In this document: positions 38,982 to 46,879 of the stretch, in pieces | How the letters are laid out: every line of letters begins with the position of its first letter | Numbering within the stretch: the stretch's first letter is position 1 | NCBI RefSeq assembly: GCF_006442965.1 | Contig: NZ_VFWX01000015.1 | Span: 1 to 64,000 of the forward strand | Direction: 5' to 3' | Source of the DNA: Mesorhizobium sp. CU3 | Lineage (GTDB): Bacteria; Pseudomonadota; Alphaproteobacteria; Rhizobiales; Rhizobiaceae | Length of the DNA stretch: 64,000 bases | Notes under the pieces: model-generated | The model's input: the letters and a program-made list of their open reading frames with translations, nothing else | The model's database searches: none | Told to the model about the DNA's origin: nothing | Position numbers and translations under genes: made by a program

Positions 38982-40484
38982 CTATCGGCCACGTGCCCGC
39001 TCCTCGGCCTGCGCCGCGAGTATCTTCCTCACCTCCGCCACCAGCTCACCTTCCGCCACCGTAACCTGCGCCGGCCTTGCCGCGCGCCATTCGGCGTTGT
39101 CGGTGATCTCGGCCGACATCCTTGCGCCTTCGATCAGGTCCTTGATCTGCACCTCGCCCTTGGCGCGCTCGTCGCCGCCCTGAATGATGGCGACGGGGCT
39201 GCCGCGGCGGTCGGCATATTTGAGCTGCGCCTTCATGCCGGCGCCGCCGAGATACATTTCGGAGCGGATGCCGGCGGCGCGCAGATCGGCGACCATCTTC
39301 TGGTAACGGCCGAGGCTTTCGGTGTCCTTGTCCATCACCAGCACGACGACCGGGGCAATGACATCGGAGATGTCGAGCTTGCCGAGGTTCTTCAGCGCGG
39401 TCATCAGGCGCGAGACGCCGATGGAGAAGCCGGTCGCCGGCACCGGCTCGCCGCGGAAGCGCGACACCAGCCCATCATAACGCCCGCCGCCGCCGACCGA
39501 GCCGAAGCGCACGATCTGGCCTTCGTCGTTGGGGATTTCGGCCAGAAGCTCGGCTTCGAAGACGGGGCCGGTGTAGTATTCGAGGCCGCGCACGACGGAG
39601 CGGTCCATCACGATACGGTCTTCGCCATAGCCTGCGGCCCTGACCAGCGCCTCGATCGTCGCGAGCTCGCCGACGCCTTCCTGATAGACGGCGTTGGCGT
39701 TGACGCTTGCATCCTGGGCGGCCTGCGCGTTCCTTGCGGTTGCAAGCAGCACCGCCTCGGCCTGCGTGTCATTCAATCCGGCGCCCTTGGCAAAATCGCC
39801 CTCGCCTTCCTTGCCGCCATCCCACCTGCCCGGACCGAGCAGCAGCCGCACGCCTTCCGGCCCGAGCTTGTCCAGCTTGTCGATGGCGCGCAGTACGGTC
39901 AGCCGGCGGCCGCCGTTGCCCTCGCCGCCAAGGCCGATCGCCTCCAGCACGCCGTCGAGCACTTTTCTGTTGTTGACGCGGATGACGTAGTCGCCGCGCT
40001 TGATGCCGAGCGCTTCCATGACGTCGGCCATCATCATCGCCATCTCGGCGTCGGCGGCGACGCCCGGCGTGCCGATGGTGTCGGCGTCGAACTGCATGAA
40101 CTGGCGGAAGCGGCCGGGGCCGGGCTTCTCGTTGCGGAACACCCAGCCGGAGCGATAGCTGCGGTAGGGCTTCGGCAGCTTGTCGAAATTCTCCGCCACG
40201 AAACGCGCGGTAGGCGCGGTCAAATCGTAGCGCAGCGACAGCCACTGGTCGTCATCGTCCTGGAATGAGAACACGCCTTCGTTCGGCCGGTCCTGGTCGG
40301 GCAGGAATTTGCCGAGAGCATCGGTGTATTCAATCAGCGGCTGGTCGACCGGTTCGAAGCCGTAAAGCTCATAGACCGAGCGAATGGTCGCCATCATCTT
40401 CTCGACGGCGCGAATGTCTTCGGCGCTGCGGTCGGCAAAACCGCGCGGCAGCCGCGCTTTCGTCTTTTCCGATTTGTCGGCCAT
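38982..40484 (-). CDS. hisS: Histidine-tRNA ligase
   Basis: This 500-residue class II aminoacyl-tRNA synthetase starts at the ATG at 40484; further upstream codons in the frame are not family-like. Motif 2 is in YRSGWVFRNEKPGPGRFRQFMQ, the histidine motif 1 region is in VVRGLEYYTGPVFEAEL, and motif 3 is in GGGGRYDGLVSRF with FSIGVSRLM. The C-terminal anticodon-binding domain ends the protein. It leads the hisS-hisZ-hisG transcription unit. Confidence 0.96.
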   Translation of the reverse strand: MADKSEKTKARLPRGFADRSAEDIRAVEKMMATIRSVYELYGFEPVDQPLIEYTDALGKFLPDQDRPNEGVFSFQDDDDQWLSLRYDLTAPTARFVAENFDKLPKPYRSYRSGWVFRNEKPGPGRFRQFMQFDADTIGTPGVAADAEMAMMMADVMEALGIKRGDYVIRVNNRKVLDGVLEAIGLGGEGNGGRRLTVLRAIDKLDKLGPEGVRLLLGPGRWDGGKEGEGDFAKGAGLNDTQAEAVLLATARNAQAAQDASVNANAVYQEGVGELATIEALVRAAGYGEDRIVMDRSVVRGLEYYTGPVFEAELLAEIPNDEGQIVRFGSVGGGGRYDGLVSRFRGEPVPATGFSIGVSRLMTALKNLGKLDISDVIAPVVVLVMDKDTESLGRYQKMVADLRAAGIRSEMYLGGAGMKAQLKYADRRGSPVAIIQGGDERAKGEVQIKDLIEGARMSAEITDNAEWRAARPAQVTVAEGELVAEVRKILAAQAEERARGR

Positions 40485-40659
40485 GGGATGATCTTCTCTG
40501 GTCAATGGGCGCGCGTTTCCTAAACGATGCGGCTTGGGGCGGCAAGGGCGGCGCCCTCGAAACAAAATGCCCAAAAACGAAACAATTCCGCCATCGGCGC
40601 GGCATGGTGCCGACACAATCGGCGAGCATAAAGCGCGCCGAAACAAAGGGTTCGGGGCC

Positions 40660-40890
40660 ATGACCACGGCTGAAAACATCATCGAGGGCGACGCGCCCGC
40701 CATCAGGCTGCGGCCCGCCGCAAGCACGCCCAAGCCGGCGGAGCAGCCGGCCGGGCCGTTCGAGGTTGCGGCGGCCAAGCCGAGCGCACGCGACGCGCTG
40801 GTGACCGGTCTGCTGGTGATTTACCCGGCTTTCGCGGCCGTGGCGGCGATCCTGGCGGGGCTGTTTCTGTCCGGCGCGAGCAGGATTTGA
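40660..40890 (+). CDS. Small hypothetical membrane protein
   Basis: This is a 76-residue frame from the ATG at 40660. A charged and Pro/Ala-rich N-terminal half is followed by one hydrophobic segment (ALVTGLLVIYPAFAAVAAILAGLFLS), which predicts a single-pass inner-membrane protein. The ribosome-binding site (TTCGGGG) is moderate. The product is unrecognised. It is divergent from hisS. Confidence 0.5.
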   Translation: MTTAENIIEGDAPAIRLRPAASTPKPAEQPAGPFEVAAAKPSARDALVTGLLVIYPAFAAVAAILAGLFLSGASRI

Positions 40891-40924
40891 TTTTAGGTCT
40901 TTCTGCGAAATCTCGAAGGCTGGC

Positions 40925-41215
40925 GCTGCCCCTCATCCGCCCTTCGGGCACCTTCTCCCCCGGTTACGCTACCCGATGCACACATCTTCCGTGGCTGGCG
41001 TGACTGATCGGCCGAAGCTCGATTGCCAGGTGGTTCCCCCAATCCGTCGCTGCTTCGCAGCGCCACCTTTCCCCCTCCGGAGGGAAAGGAAGGGAGCCTT
41101 GCTGGACGAGCGTTGACGGCAAGAAGCCTGGCGCCGTTCCTCTACCCCGTCGATCGGGGGAGAGGTGGCTCGGCGAAGCCGAGACGGAGTGGGGGTCGAC
41201 CAGCGCTGCATTAGA
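40925..41215. repeat. Composite of dispersed intergenic repeats
   Basis: This region is built of repeat words also seen at 38815-38980: CCCCTCATCCGCCC, CACCTTCTCCCCC, CGCTGCTTCGCAGCG, CCCCCTCCGGAGGG and CGGCGAAGCCGAGACGGAG. It fills the gap between a small membrane gene and tag. No coding content is supported. Confidence 0.7.
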
Positions 41216-41233
41216 CAATGCATGAAAGAGCGC

Positions 41234-41872
41234 TCATTTCGGCCGCTTCAACTTCTTCCTCTCGGCCTCCACCTCCGCCCTGCAATAGCAGCCTTCGAGG
41301 TGGTCGTTGACGAGGCCCATGGCCTGCATGAAGGCGTAGACCGTCGTCGGGCCGACAAAAGTCCAGCCGCGTTTCTTCAATTCCTTGGAGATCCTGACCG
41401 AGACCGCCGTGGTCGGGTTGGCGCGCAGATGCGCAAGGTCGACGATCTCGGGCCGCTCGGCCGGACCCGGTTCGAACTTCCAGAACCAGGCGGCCAAAGA
41501 GCCGAACTCGTCGACCATCTCACGGGCGCGTTTGGCGTTGTTGATGGTCGAGACGATCTTGCCGCGATGGCGGATGATGCCGGCATAGCCGAGCAGGCGC
41601 TCAATATCCTTGTCGGTGAACTCAGCCACCTTGTCGAAGTCGAATCCGGCGAAAGCCTCGCGGAAATTCTCGCGCTTGCGCAGGATGGTCAGCCAGGACA
41701 GGCCCGACTGGAAGCCTTCGAGGCATATCTTCTCGAACAGCCGCTGATCATTGGTGACAGGCCGGCCCCATTCATGGTCGTGATAGTGAAGATAGTCCGG
41801 CAAATTGCCGTGCCAGAAGCAGCGCGTCTTGCCGTCCGGGCCTTCGATGACGCCGGAAGTTTCCTGTCCCAT
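41234..41872 (-). CDS. tag: DNA-3-methyladenine glycosylase I
   Basis: This 212-residue enzyme excises 3-methyladenine from alkylated DNA in base excision repair. The family motifs are complete: CFWHGNLPDYLHYHDHEWG, LFEKICLEGFQSGLSWLTIL, GRPV, and the structural zinc residues in the N-terminal Cys/His and C-terminal HLEGCYC. It is monocistronic, flanked by a repeat on one side and the divergent L,D-transpeptidase gene on the other. Confidence 0.96.
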   Translation of the reverse strand: MGQETSGVIEGPDGKTRCFWHGNLPDYLHYHDHEWGRPVTNDQRLFEKICLEGFQSGLSWLTILRKRENFREAFAGFDFDKVAEFTDKDIERLLGYAGIIRHRGKIVSTINNAKRAREMVDEFGSLAAWFWKFEPGPAERPEIVDLAHLRANPTTAVSVRISKELKKRGWTFVGPTTVYAFMQAMGLVNDHLEGCYCRAEVEAERKKLKRPK

Positions 41873-42087
41873 TCAAGCAAATCCATTCGTTAATGCGCCT
41901 CGGCGCGCTTTTACCGTGGCTTTACCAGATTCCTGAACCGGCCGGTAACCACACCAAAAGCTTTACTGACAAAGCGGCATTTTACGCATTCCGATTCATG
42001 TTTTGCTTGCCGCTCCACGCCAAGGATCGTGAAGCCCCGGGAGTCCTCCCGCTCCGGGGACGAGTTCGACGATCAAGGTGCGTTCCG

Positions 42088-42828
42088 ATGAAGACAGCGT
42101 TTTACTCCCTGCTTGGCGCGGTAGCGATTCTTGCCGCCGGAGCCACGACCTCTCTTGCCGATGACCGCTACGCCGACATGCCGCCGGTGATGGTGAGCCC
42201 CGACCTTTCGGCGCCCTGGGTGCTGCAGCTTGGCCATGCGCCGGGCATCGTGCGGCCTACCCGGCAAGCGACGCAGCCGCCGCTGCAGCGTCTGTTCCAG
42301 GCGCGGCCCGACCGGCAGCGCACGGCGGCCGTGCAGCAGCCGGCCAAGCGCATGGTGATGCGGCCGCAGATCAACCCGGTCTACCTGCCGCAGGAAGTGG
42401 CCTATGACGGCCCGGCGAAGCCCGGCACGATCGTCATCGATACCCACCAGAACTTCCTCTATCTGGTCGAGAAGAACGGCAAGGCGCGGCGCTACGGCGT
42501 CGGCACCGGCAAGCCGGGCTTCGAATGGTCGGGCACGCACAAGATCACCGACAAGAAAGTGTGGCCGGACTGGCGGCCGCCGGCGGAGATGATCAAGCGC
42601 GAGGCGGCTAAGGGCCGTTACCTCCCGACTTATCTGGCAGGCGGCATCGAGAACCCGCTCGGCGCGCGCGCGCTCTATCTCGGCACCACCGAGTACCGCA
42701 TCCACGGCACCAACCAGCCCTGGACGATCGGCGGTGCGGTGTCTTCCGGCTGCATCCGCATGCGCAACGAGGACGTGGTCGACCTTTACGAACGCGTTAA
42801 TGTCGGAACCACGGTCGAAGTGATATAA
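42088..42828 (+). CDS. L,D-transpeptidase (YkuD domain), exported
   Basis: This 246-residue protein uses the ATG at 42088, which begins a clear signal peptide (MKTAFYSLLGAVAILAAG, cleavage after SLADD region); the upstream in-frame extension is not part of it. The YkuD domain (residues about 110-246) has PGTIVIDTHQNFLYLVE and the catalytic HGTNQPWTIGGAVSSGCIRM (His and the nucleophile Cys of SGC). It cross-links peptidoglycan or attaches proteins to it in the periplasm, an activity prominent in rhizobial polar growth. A hairpin at about 42033-42060 precedes the start. Confidence 0.92.
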   Translation: MKTAFYSLLGAVAILAAGATTSLADDRYADMPPVMVSPDLSAPWVLQLGHAPGIVRPTRQATQPPLQRLFQARPDRQRTAAVQQPAKRMVMRPQINPVYLPQEVAYDGPAKPGTIVIDTHQNFLYLVEKNGKARRYGVGTGKPGFEWSGTHKITDKKVWPDWRPPAEMIKREAAKGRYLPTYLAGGIENPLGARALYLGTTEYRIHGTNQPWTIGGAVSSGCIRMRNEDVVDLYERVNVGTTVEVI

Positions 42829-42978
42829 TAATCGTAACGAATCAACCGGTTAGGCGGCGCAGCACTTTTAGTCCCCTGCTGTTGCCGTGAAGTCATAGTG
42901 CGGTCCCGCGGGATGTGCTTTAACTGGTGAAGGGTTTACGGGGGACGGGCCGTGTGGGGATACGGCCGGTCACGAAGA

Positions 42979-43008
42979 GGCAGCGCAGGGAAACCGCGCT
43001 GCCTTTTT
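42979..43008 (+). terminator. Intrinsic terminator downstream of the L,D-transpeptidase gene
   Basis: GGCAGCGC pairs with GCGCTGCC around a nine-base loop, followed by TTTTT. It lies 150 bp after the stop, so the transcript has a long 3' region, or a separate small RNA may end here. The rest of 42829-43175 contains no gene that I can support. Confidence 0.85.
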
Positions 43009-43106
43009 CGTTTTGAGATGGGTCGCCTTCGAAGCAGGCGGTTTCGCTTTCCGGGCTGATTTCCCGGCGCGCCTCTGCTATTGCAGTGCACAAAATCTCA
43101 GTTGTT

Positions 43107-43155
43107 ACGCAATTTTGGACGGAAAACCGCTTCAGCGCCCGTTCTCGAATTGCCC
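43107..43155. repeat. Diverged copy of the dispersed palindromic repeat
   Basis: ACGCAATTTTGGACGG, then AAAACCGCTTCAGCGC, then CTCGAATTGCC: a copy related to the short form at 36947, ending 20 bp before the FolD-like start. Confidence 0.7.
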
Positions 43156-43175
43156 GAGAAGGCAGAGGTGCCAGC

Positions 43176-44096
43176 ATGTCCCTGACCGACGACAGCCGAT
43201 ACCTGAAAGGCGGCCCGGTCGCCCAGCGCATCATCGCTTCCGTGCGCGAGGATGCCACGATCGCCACCGCCGAAGGCTTTCCGCCGAAATTGGTCTCGAT
43301 CACCGTCGGCGATACCGACGCGGTCGACGTCTATGTGCGCAACCAGCGCGCCAAGGCAGCCCTTGCCGGTATCGGTTTCGAGGAGCGGCGCTTTGCCGCC
43401 GACATCACCGCCGGCGAGTTGGAAGCCGCGATCCACGGCCTCAACGCCGATCCGCGCGTCACCGGCATCATCATCCAGCGGCCGGTGCCGGCGCATATCC
43501 CGATCAAGACGCTGCAGGCGGCGGTGCATCCGCTGAAGGACGTCGAGGGCATGCATCCGGCCTCGATCGGCAACATCGTCTACAACCAGCTCGATCTGGC
43601 GCCCTGCACCGCGGCCGCCTCGGTCGAGCTGCTGAAGGAAACCGGGCTCGATCTCAAAGGGCTCGAAGTGGTCGTCGTCGGCCATTCCGAGATCGTCGGC
43701 AAGCCGATCGCCTTCCTGCTGATGAGCGAGGGCGCGACGGTGACCGTCTGCCACCACATGACGCGTTCGGTGGCGGCGCATGCGCGGCGCGCCGACGCGC
43801 TGTTCGTCGCCGTCGGCAAGCCCAGGCTGATCAAGGCCGATATGGTTAAGCCGGGGGCGTGCGTCATCGACATCGGCATCAATTCGGAAATCGGGCCGGA
43901 CGGGACCGGCCGCATCGTCGGCGATGTCGACACCGAAAGCGTCAAGGAAGTGGCCTCCTGGATCACGCCGGTGCCGGGCGGCGTCGGCCCGCTTACCGTG
44001 GCGATCCTGCTGCGCAACACGATGGTGGCGCTCAACCGCCAGCGCGCGCTTTACCGCGCGACTTATGGCGTGCCGGATCAGTTGGCGGCGGAGTAG
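43176..44096 (+). CDS. FolD-like methylenetetrahydrofolate dehydrogenase with an altered active site
   Basis: This 306-residue FolD-family protein starts at the ATG at 43176 (AGAGG upstream). Family landmarks are strong: VGHSEIVGKPIAFLLMSEGATVTVCH (NADP site), PCTAAASVELL, and SWITPVPGGVGPLTVAILLRNT. The catalytic residues differ from the norm. The active-site motif Y-V-x-x-K reads YVRNQ, placing Gln57 where the general-base Lys belongs. KDVDG reads KDVEG, so the conserved Asp is Glu. The IIIQRP Gln is kept. In the human enzyme this Lys and Asp (56 and 125) matter for the cyclohydrolase step. It may therefore be a dehydrogenase only, or act on another folate reaction. It converges on glcF with a 7-bp gap. 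Confidence 0.88.
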   Translation: MSLTDDSRYLKGGPVAQRIIASVREDATIATAEGFPPKLVSITVGDTDAVDVYVRNQRAKAALAGIGFEERRFAADITAGELEAAIHGLNADPRVTGIIIQRPVPAHIPIKTLQAAVHPLKDVEGMHPASIGNIVYNQLDLAPCTAAASVELLKETGLDLKGLEVVVVGHSEIVGKPIAFLLMSEGATVTVCHHMTRSVAAHARRADALFVAVGKPRLIKADMVKPGACVIDIGINSEIGPDGTGRIVGDVDTESVKEVASWITPVPGGVGPLTVAILLRNTMVALNRQRALYRATYGVPDQLAAE

Positions 44097-44103
44097 GCTC
44101 GGA

Positions 44104-45429
44104 CTATTCGGCCGCGGCCAGCGTCGCGTCGGAAACGCCGTCCGGCTTCGGACCGCCATAGGCCCAGTCGAGCAGCTTGATCGTATGAACCACCGGCAGC
44201 TTCGCCGCGGACGCGATCTGCGTGATGCAGCCGATATTGCCGGTGGCCACGATCTCGGCGCCCGTCGCCTCGATGTTCCGTACCTTGCGGTCGCGCAGTT
44301 TCGCCGAGATCTCAGGCTGCAGGATGTTGTAGGTGCCGGCCGAGCCGCAGCACAGATGCCCCTCGCGCGGCTCGCGCACGACAAAGCCCGCCTTGGCGAG
44401 AAGCTCCTTCGGCTGACGCGTGATATTCTGGCCATGCTGCATCGAGCAGGCGGAGTGGTAGGCGACGATGGTGCCCGGCTTGCGCACGGGCTCCGGCAAG
44501 TCGAGCGCGGCGAGATATTCGGTGACGTCCTTGGCCAGCGCCGAAACGAGCGCGGCCTTTTCGGCATAGGCCGGATCGAGGCGCAGCATGAAGCCGTAAT
44601 CCTTGATCGTGGTGCCGCAGCCCGATGCGGTGATGACGATGGCGTCGAGGCCGCCCTGGCCGATGGCGCGCGTCCAGGCATCGACATTCTGTCTTGCCGA
44701 GGCGAGTGCTGCCTCTTCGCGGCCCATATGGTGGACCAGCGCGCCGCAGCAGCCCTCGCCTTCCGGCACCACGACCTCGACGCCGAGCCTGGTCAGCAGC
44801 GAGATGGTGGTGTCGTTGATCGCTGGATCGAGCACCGATTGCGCGCAGCCGGTGAGGATCGCGACGCGACCGCGCTTTGCACCCTGCCCGGGATGCGTGC
44901 CCGGCGAAGCTTTCGGCGATGCCGGTGGGAGCGACGACGGCGCGAGCTTCAGCATGGCGGCGACCGGCTTCAGCGCCGGCAGCTTGTCGAACAGGCCGAT
45001 GAACGGCCGGCCAAGGCCGGCCAATTTCAGCGCAGCGCGAAAACGGCTTGGGTAAGGCAGCACGAAAGCCAGCATGGCGCGCGTCAGCCGGTCGAGCAGC
45101 GGCCGTTTGTAGGTCTCCTGGATATGGGCGCGGGCGTGGTCGACCAGATGCATGTAGTTCACGCCGGACGGGCAAGTCGTCATGCAGGCGAGGCAGGACA
45201 GGCAACGGTCGATATGGGTGACGATTTCCTTGTCGGCCGGCCGGCCGTTCTCCAGCATGTCCTTGATGAGGTAGATGCGGCCGCGCGGGGAATCGAGCTC
45301 GTTGCCCAATGTCACATAGGTCGGGCAAGTGGCGGTGCAGAAACCGCAATGCACGCATTTGCGCAGGATCTTCTCCGATTCCGCGACATGCGGATCGGCA
45401 AGCTGGGCAAGTGAGAAATTGGTCTGCAT
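44104..45429 (-). CDS. glcF: Glycolate oxidase iron-sulfur subunit
   Basis: This 441-residue protein has two [4Fe-4S] ferredoxin motifs near the N-terminus (CVHCGFCTATCPTY and CLSCLACMTTCPSGV) and two CCG domains (EGCCGALVHHMG and HLCCGSAGTYNIL), as in GlcF/LutA/GlpC proteins. It passes electrons from the flavin subunits GlcD/GlcE to the quinone pool during glycolate oxidation to glyoxylate. It is last of glcD-glcE-glcF, 9 bp after glcE. Confidence 0.95.
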   Translation of the reverse strand: MQTNFSLAQLADPHVAESEKILRKCVHCGFCTATCPTYVTLGNELDSPRGRIYLIKDMLENGRPADKEIVTHIDRCLSCLACMTTCPSGVNYMHLVDHARAHIQETYKRPLLDRLTRAMLAFVLPYPSRFRAALKLAGLGRPFIGLFDKLPALKPVAAMLKLAPSSLPPASPKASPGTHPGQGAKRGRVAILTGCAQSVLDPAINDTTISLLTRLGVEVVVPEGEGCCGALVHHMGREEAALASARQNVDAWTRAIGQGGLDAIVITASGCGTTIKDYGFMLRLDPAYAEKAALVSALAKDVTEYLAALDLPEPVRKPGTIVAYHSACSMQHGQNITRQPKELLAKAGFVVREPREGHLCCGSAGTYNILQPEISAKLRDRKVRNIEATGAEIVATGNIGCITQIASAAKLPVVHTIKLLDWAYGGPKPDGVSDATLAAAE

Positions 45430-45438
45430 ATTTCGGTC

Positions 45439-46644
45439 CTAGGCCATCCGGCCGGGGTTGAGAATCTGCTTAGGGTCGAACTCGGCCTTGAGCCGCGCCG
45501 ACAATCCTGCCAGATGCGGCGGCTGCGGTTCGAACACCGGCAAGGCCGCTCGATGCGGAGCCGACGCCCGCACCAGTGTCGCGTGGCCGCCGCCATGCTT
45601 ACGGATAAGGCCACGCAGCAGCTCGGCCTCCGGATCGTCCTCGCGCATCGACAGCCACACAAGGCCGCCCTGCCAGTCATAAAAGGCGTCGACCGCCGCC
45701 TGCATGCGCAGCGCCATCACCATGTGATGCGCCGCAGACGGCGCCATCGAGACGCGCCAGACCGGCAGCGCGCCGCCATCGGCGAACGGCCGGCAGTCGC
45801 GGATGTCGCGCCAGATCGCCTTCGACGCTTCGCCGGCGATCTCTTCCAGCGGACCGGCCTTGCCGAGCAGTTGCTTGAGCGCATCGATGCGGTAGACGAC
45901 CGAGGGGCCAAATCCCTCAACGCGCAGCAGCGTCGCGGCATCGCTGCCATGCTTGCCGCCCGCGACGCGGGCGGCAATGCGTTCCGGCAGATGCGCTGCG
46001 CTCGAGACTTCGGCGCTGGAGCCGAGCGCCAGCGCCATGGCGGCGACAGCGGCATCGTCGAGCAGGCCGCGGATGGCCAGGGTCACTTCCGTCTCGGCCG
46101 CCGGCAGGACCTTGAAGGTGACGTCGGTCAGCACGGCGAGCGTGCCCCAGCTGTTCGCCATCAGTTTTGACAGGTCGTAGCCGGTGACGTTCTTCACCAC
46201 ACGGCCGCCCGACTTGAAGGCCTCGCCGCGCCCTGAAACGGCGGCGACGCCGAGGACGTGGTCGCGCGCGGCGCCGGCCTTGAGCCGGCGCGGGCCGGAG
46301 AGGTTCGCGGCCAGCACGCCGCCGATGGTGCCTTTGCCCGGCTCGCCTCCAAGCAGCGGGCCGTAATCCATCGGCTCGAAGGCGAATTGCTGGCCGTTTT
46401 CAGTGAGCAGCGTTTCGATCTCGGCGAGCGGCGTACCGGCCTTGGCGGAGAGCACCAGTTCGGCGGGTTCGTAGAGGGTCACGCCGGTCAGCTTCGACAG
46501 GTCGAGCGTGTGCTCGGTCTGCAATGGGCGGCCGATGCCGCGCTTGGAGCCATGGCCGAGGAGCTCGAGCGGCGTTTCTTCCGCCGCCGCCCATTGGACG
46601 GTGGAGAGGGTTTCGGCGGAAGAGGATGGGGTGAAGGTAGTCAT
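45439..46644 (-). CDS. glcE: Glycolate oxidase FAD-binding subunit
   Basis: This 401-residue FAD-linked oxidase subunit is shorter than GlcD. The FAD-binding fold shows MDYGPLLGGEPGKGTIGGVLAANLSGPRRL and AFKSGGRVVKNVTGYDLSKLMANSWGTL. It works with GlcD and GlcF in the membrane-associated glycolate oxidase. It is separated from glcD by 235 bp that hold a large perfect inverted repeat. Confidence 0.94.
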   Translation of the reverse strand: MTTFTPSSSAETLSTVQWAAAEETPLELLGHGSKRGIGRPLQTEHTLDLSKLTGVTLYEPAELVLSAKAGTPLAEIETLLTENGQQFAFEPMDYGPLLGGEPGKGTIGGVLAANLSGPRRLKAGAARDHVLGVAAVSGRGEAFKSGGRVVKNVTGYDLSKLMANSWGTLAVLTDVTFKVLPAAETEVTLAIRGLLDDAAVAAMALALGSSAEVSSAAHLPERIAARVAGGKHGSDAATLLRVEGFGPSVVYRIDALKQLLGKAGPLEEIAGEASKAIWRDIRDCRPFADGGALPVWRVSMAPSAAHHMVMALRMQAAVDAFYDWQGGLVWLSMREDDPEAELLRGLIRKHGGGHATLVRASAPHRAALPVFEPQPPHLAGLSARLKAEFDPKQILNPGRMA

Positions 46645-46685
46645 GGCGACGCGACACCCCCAAAAGAGGCTACGTCGAGTTCCTT

Positions 46686-46847
46686 CGCGCCCCCCTCTGT
46701 CCTGCCGGACATCTCCCCCACAAGGGGGGAGATTGGCAGTTTCTGCGGCCGCGCCTCACTTGCGGCGTTGAAGATTGGCGAAGGCCGCGGTGACAGCTGA
46801 TCTCCCCCCTTGTGGGGGAGATGTCCGGCAGGACAGAGGGGGGCGCG
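46686..46847. repeat. Perfect 48-bp inverted repeat (66-bp spacer) between glcD and glcE
   Basis: The arms at 46686-46733 and 46800-46847 are exact reverse complements. Each arm contains its own smaller palindrome (ATCTCCCCCACAAGG then GGGGAGAT). It belongs to the dispersed rhizobial-type palindromes also seen, less perfectly, at 38815-38980. In the glc transcript it would form a very stable long hairpin that could separate glcD from glcE/F expression. Confidence 0.93.
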
Positions 46848-46879
46848 ACAGAACGCCGACGTGCGAAGTTGCGCCCCCA

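Noticed and set aside
38808..41233. Palindrome-rich gaps as coding genes
   Set aside because: The short frames there only translate repeat words that recur in several intergenic regions.
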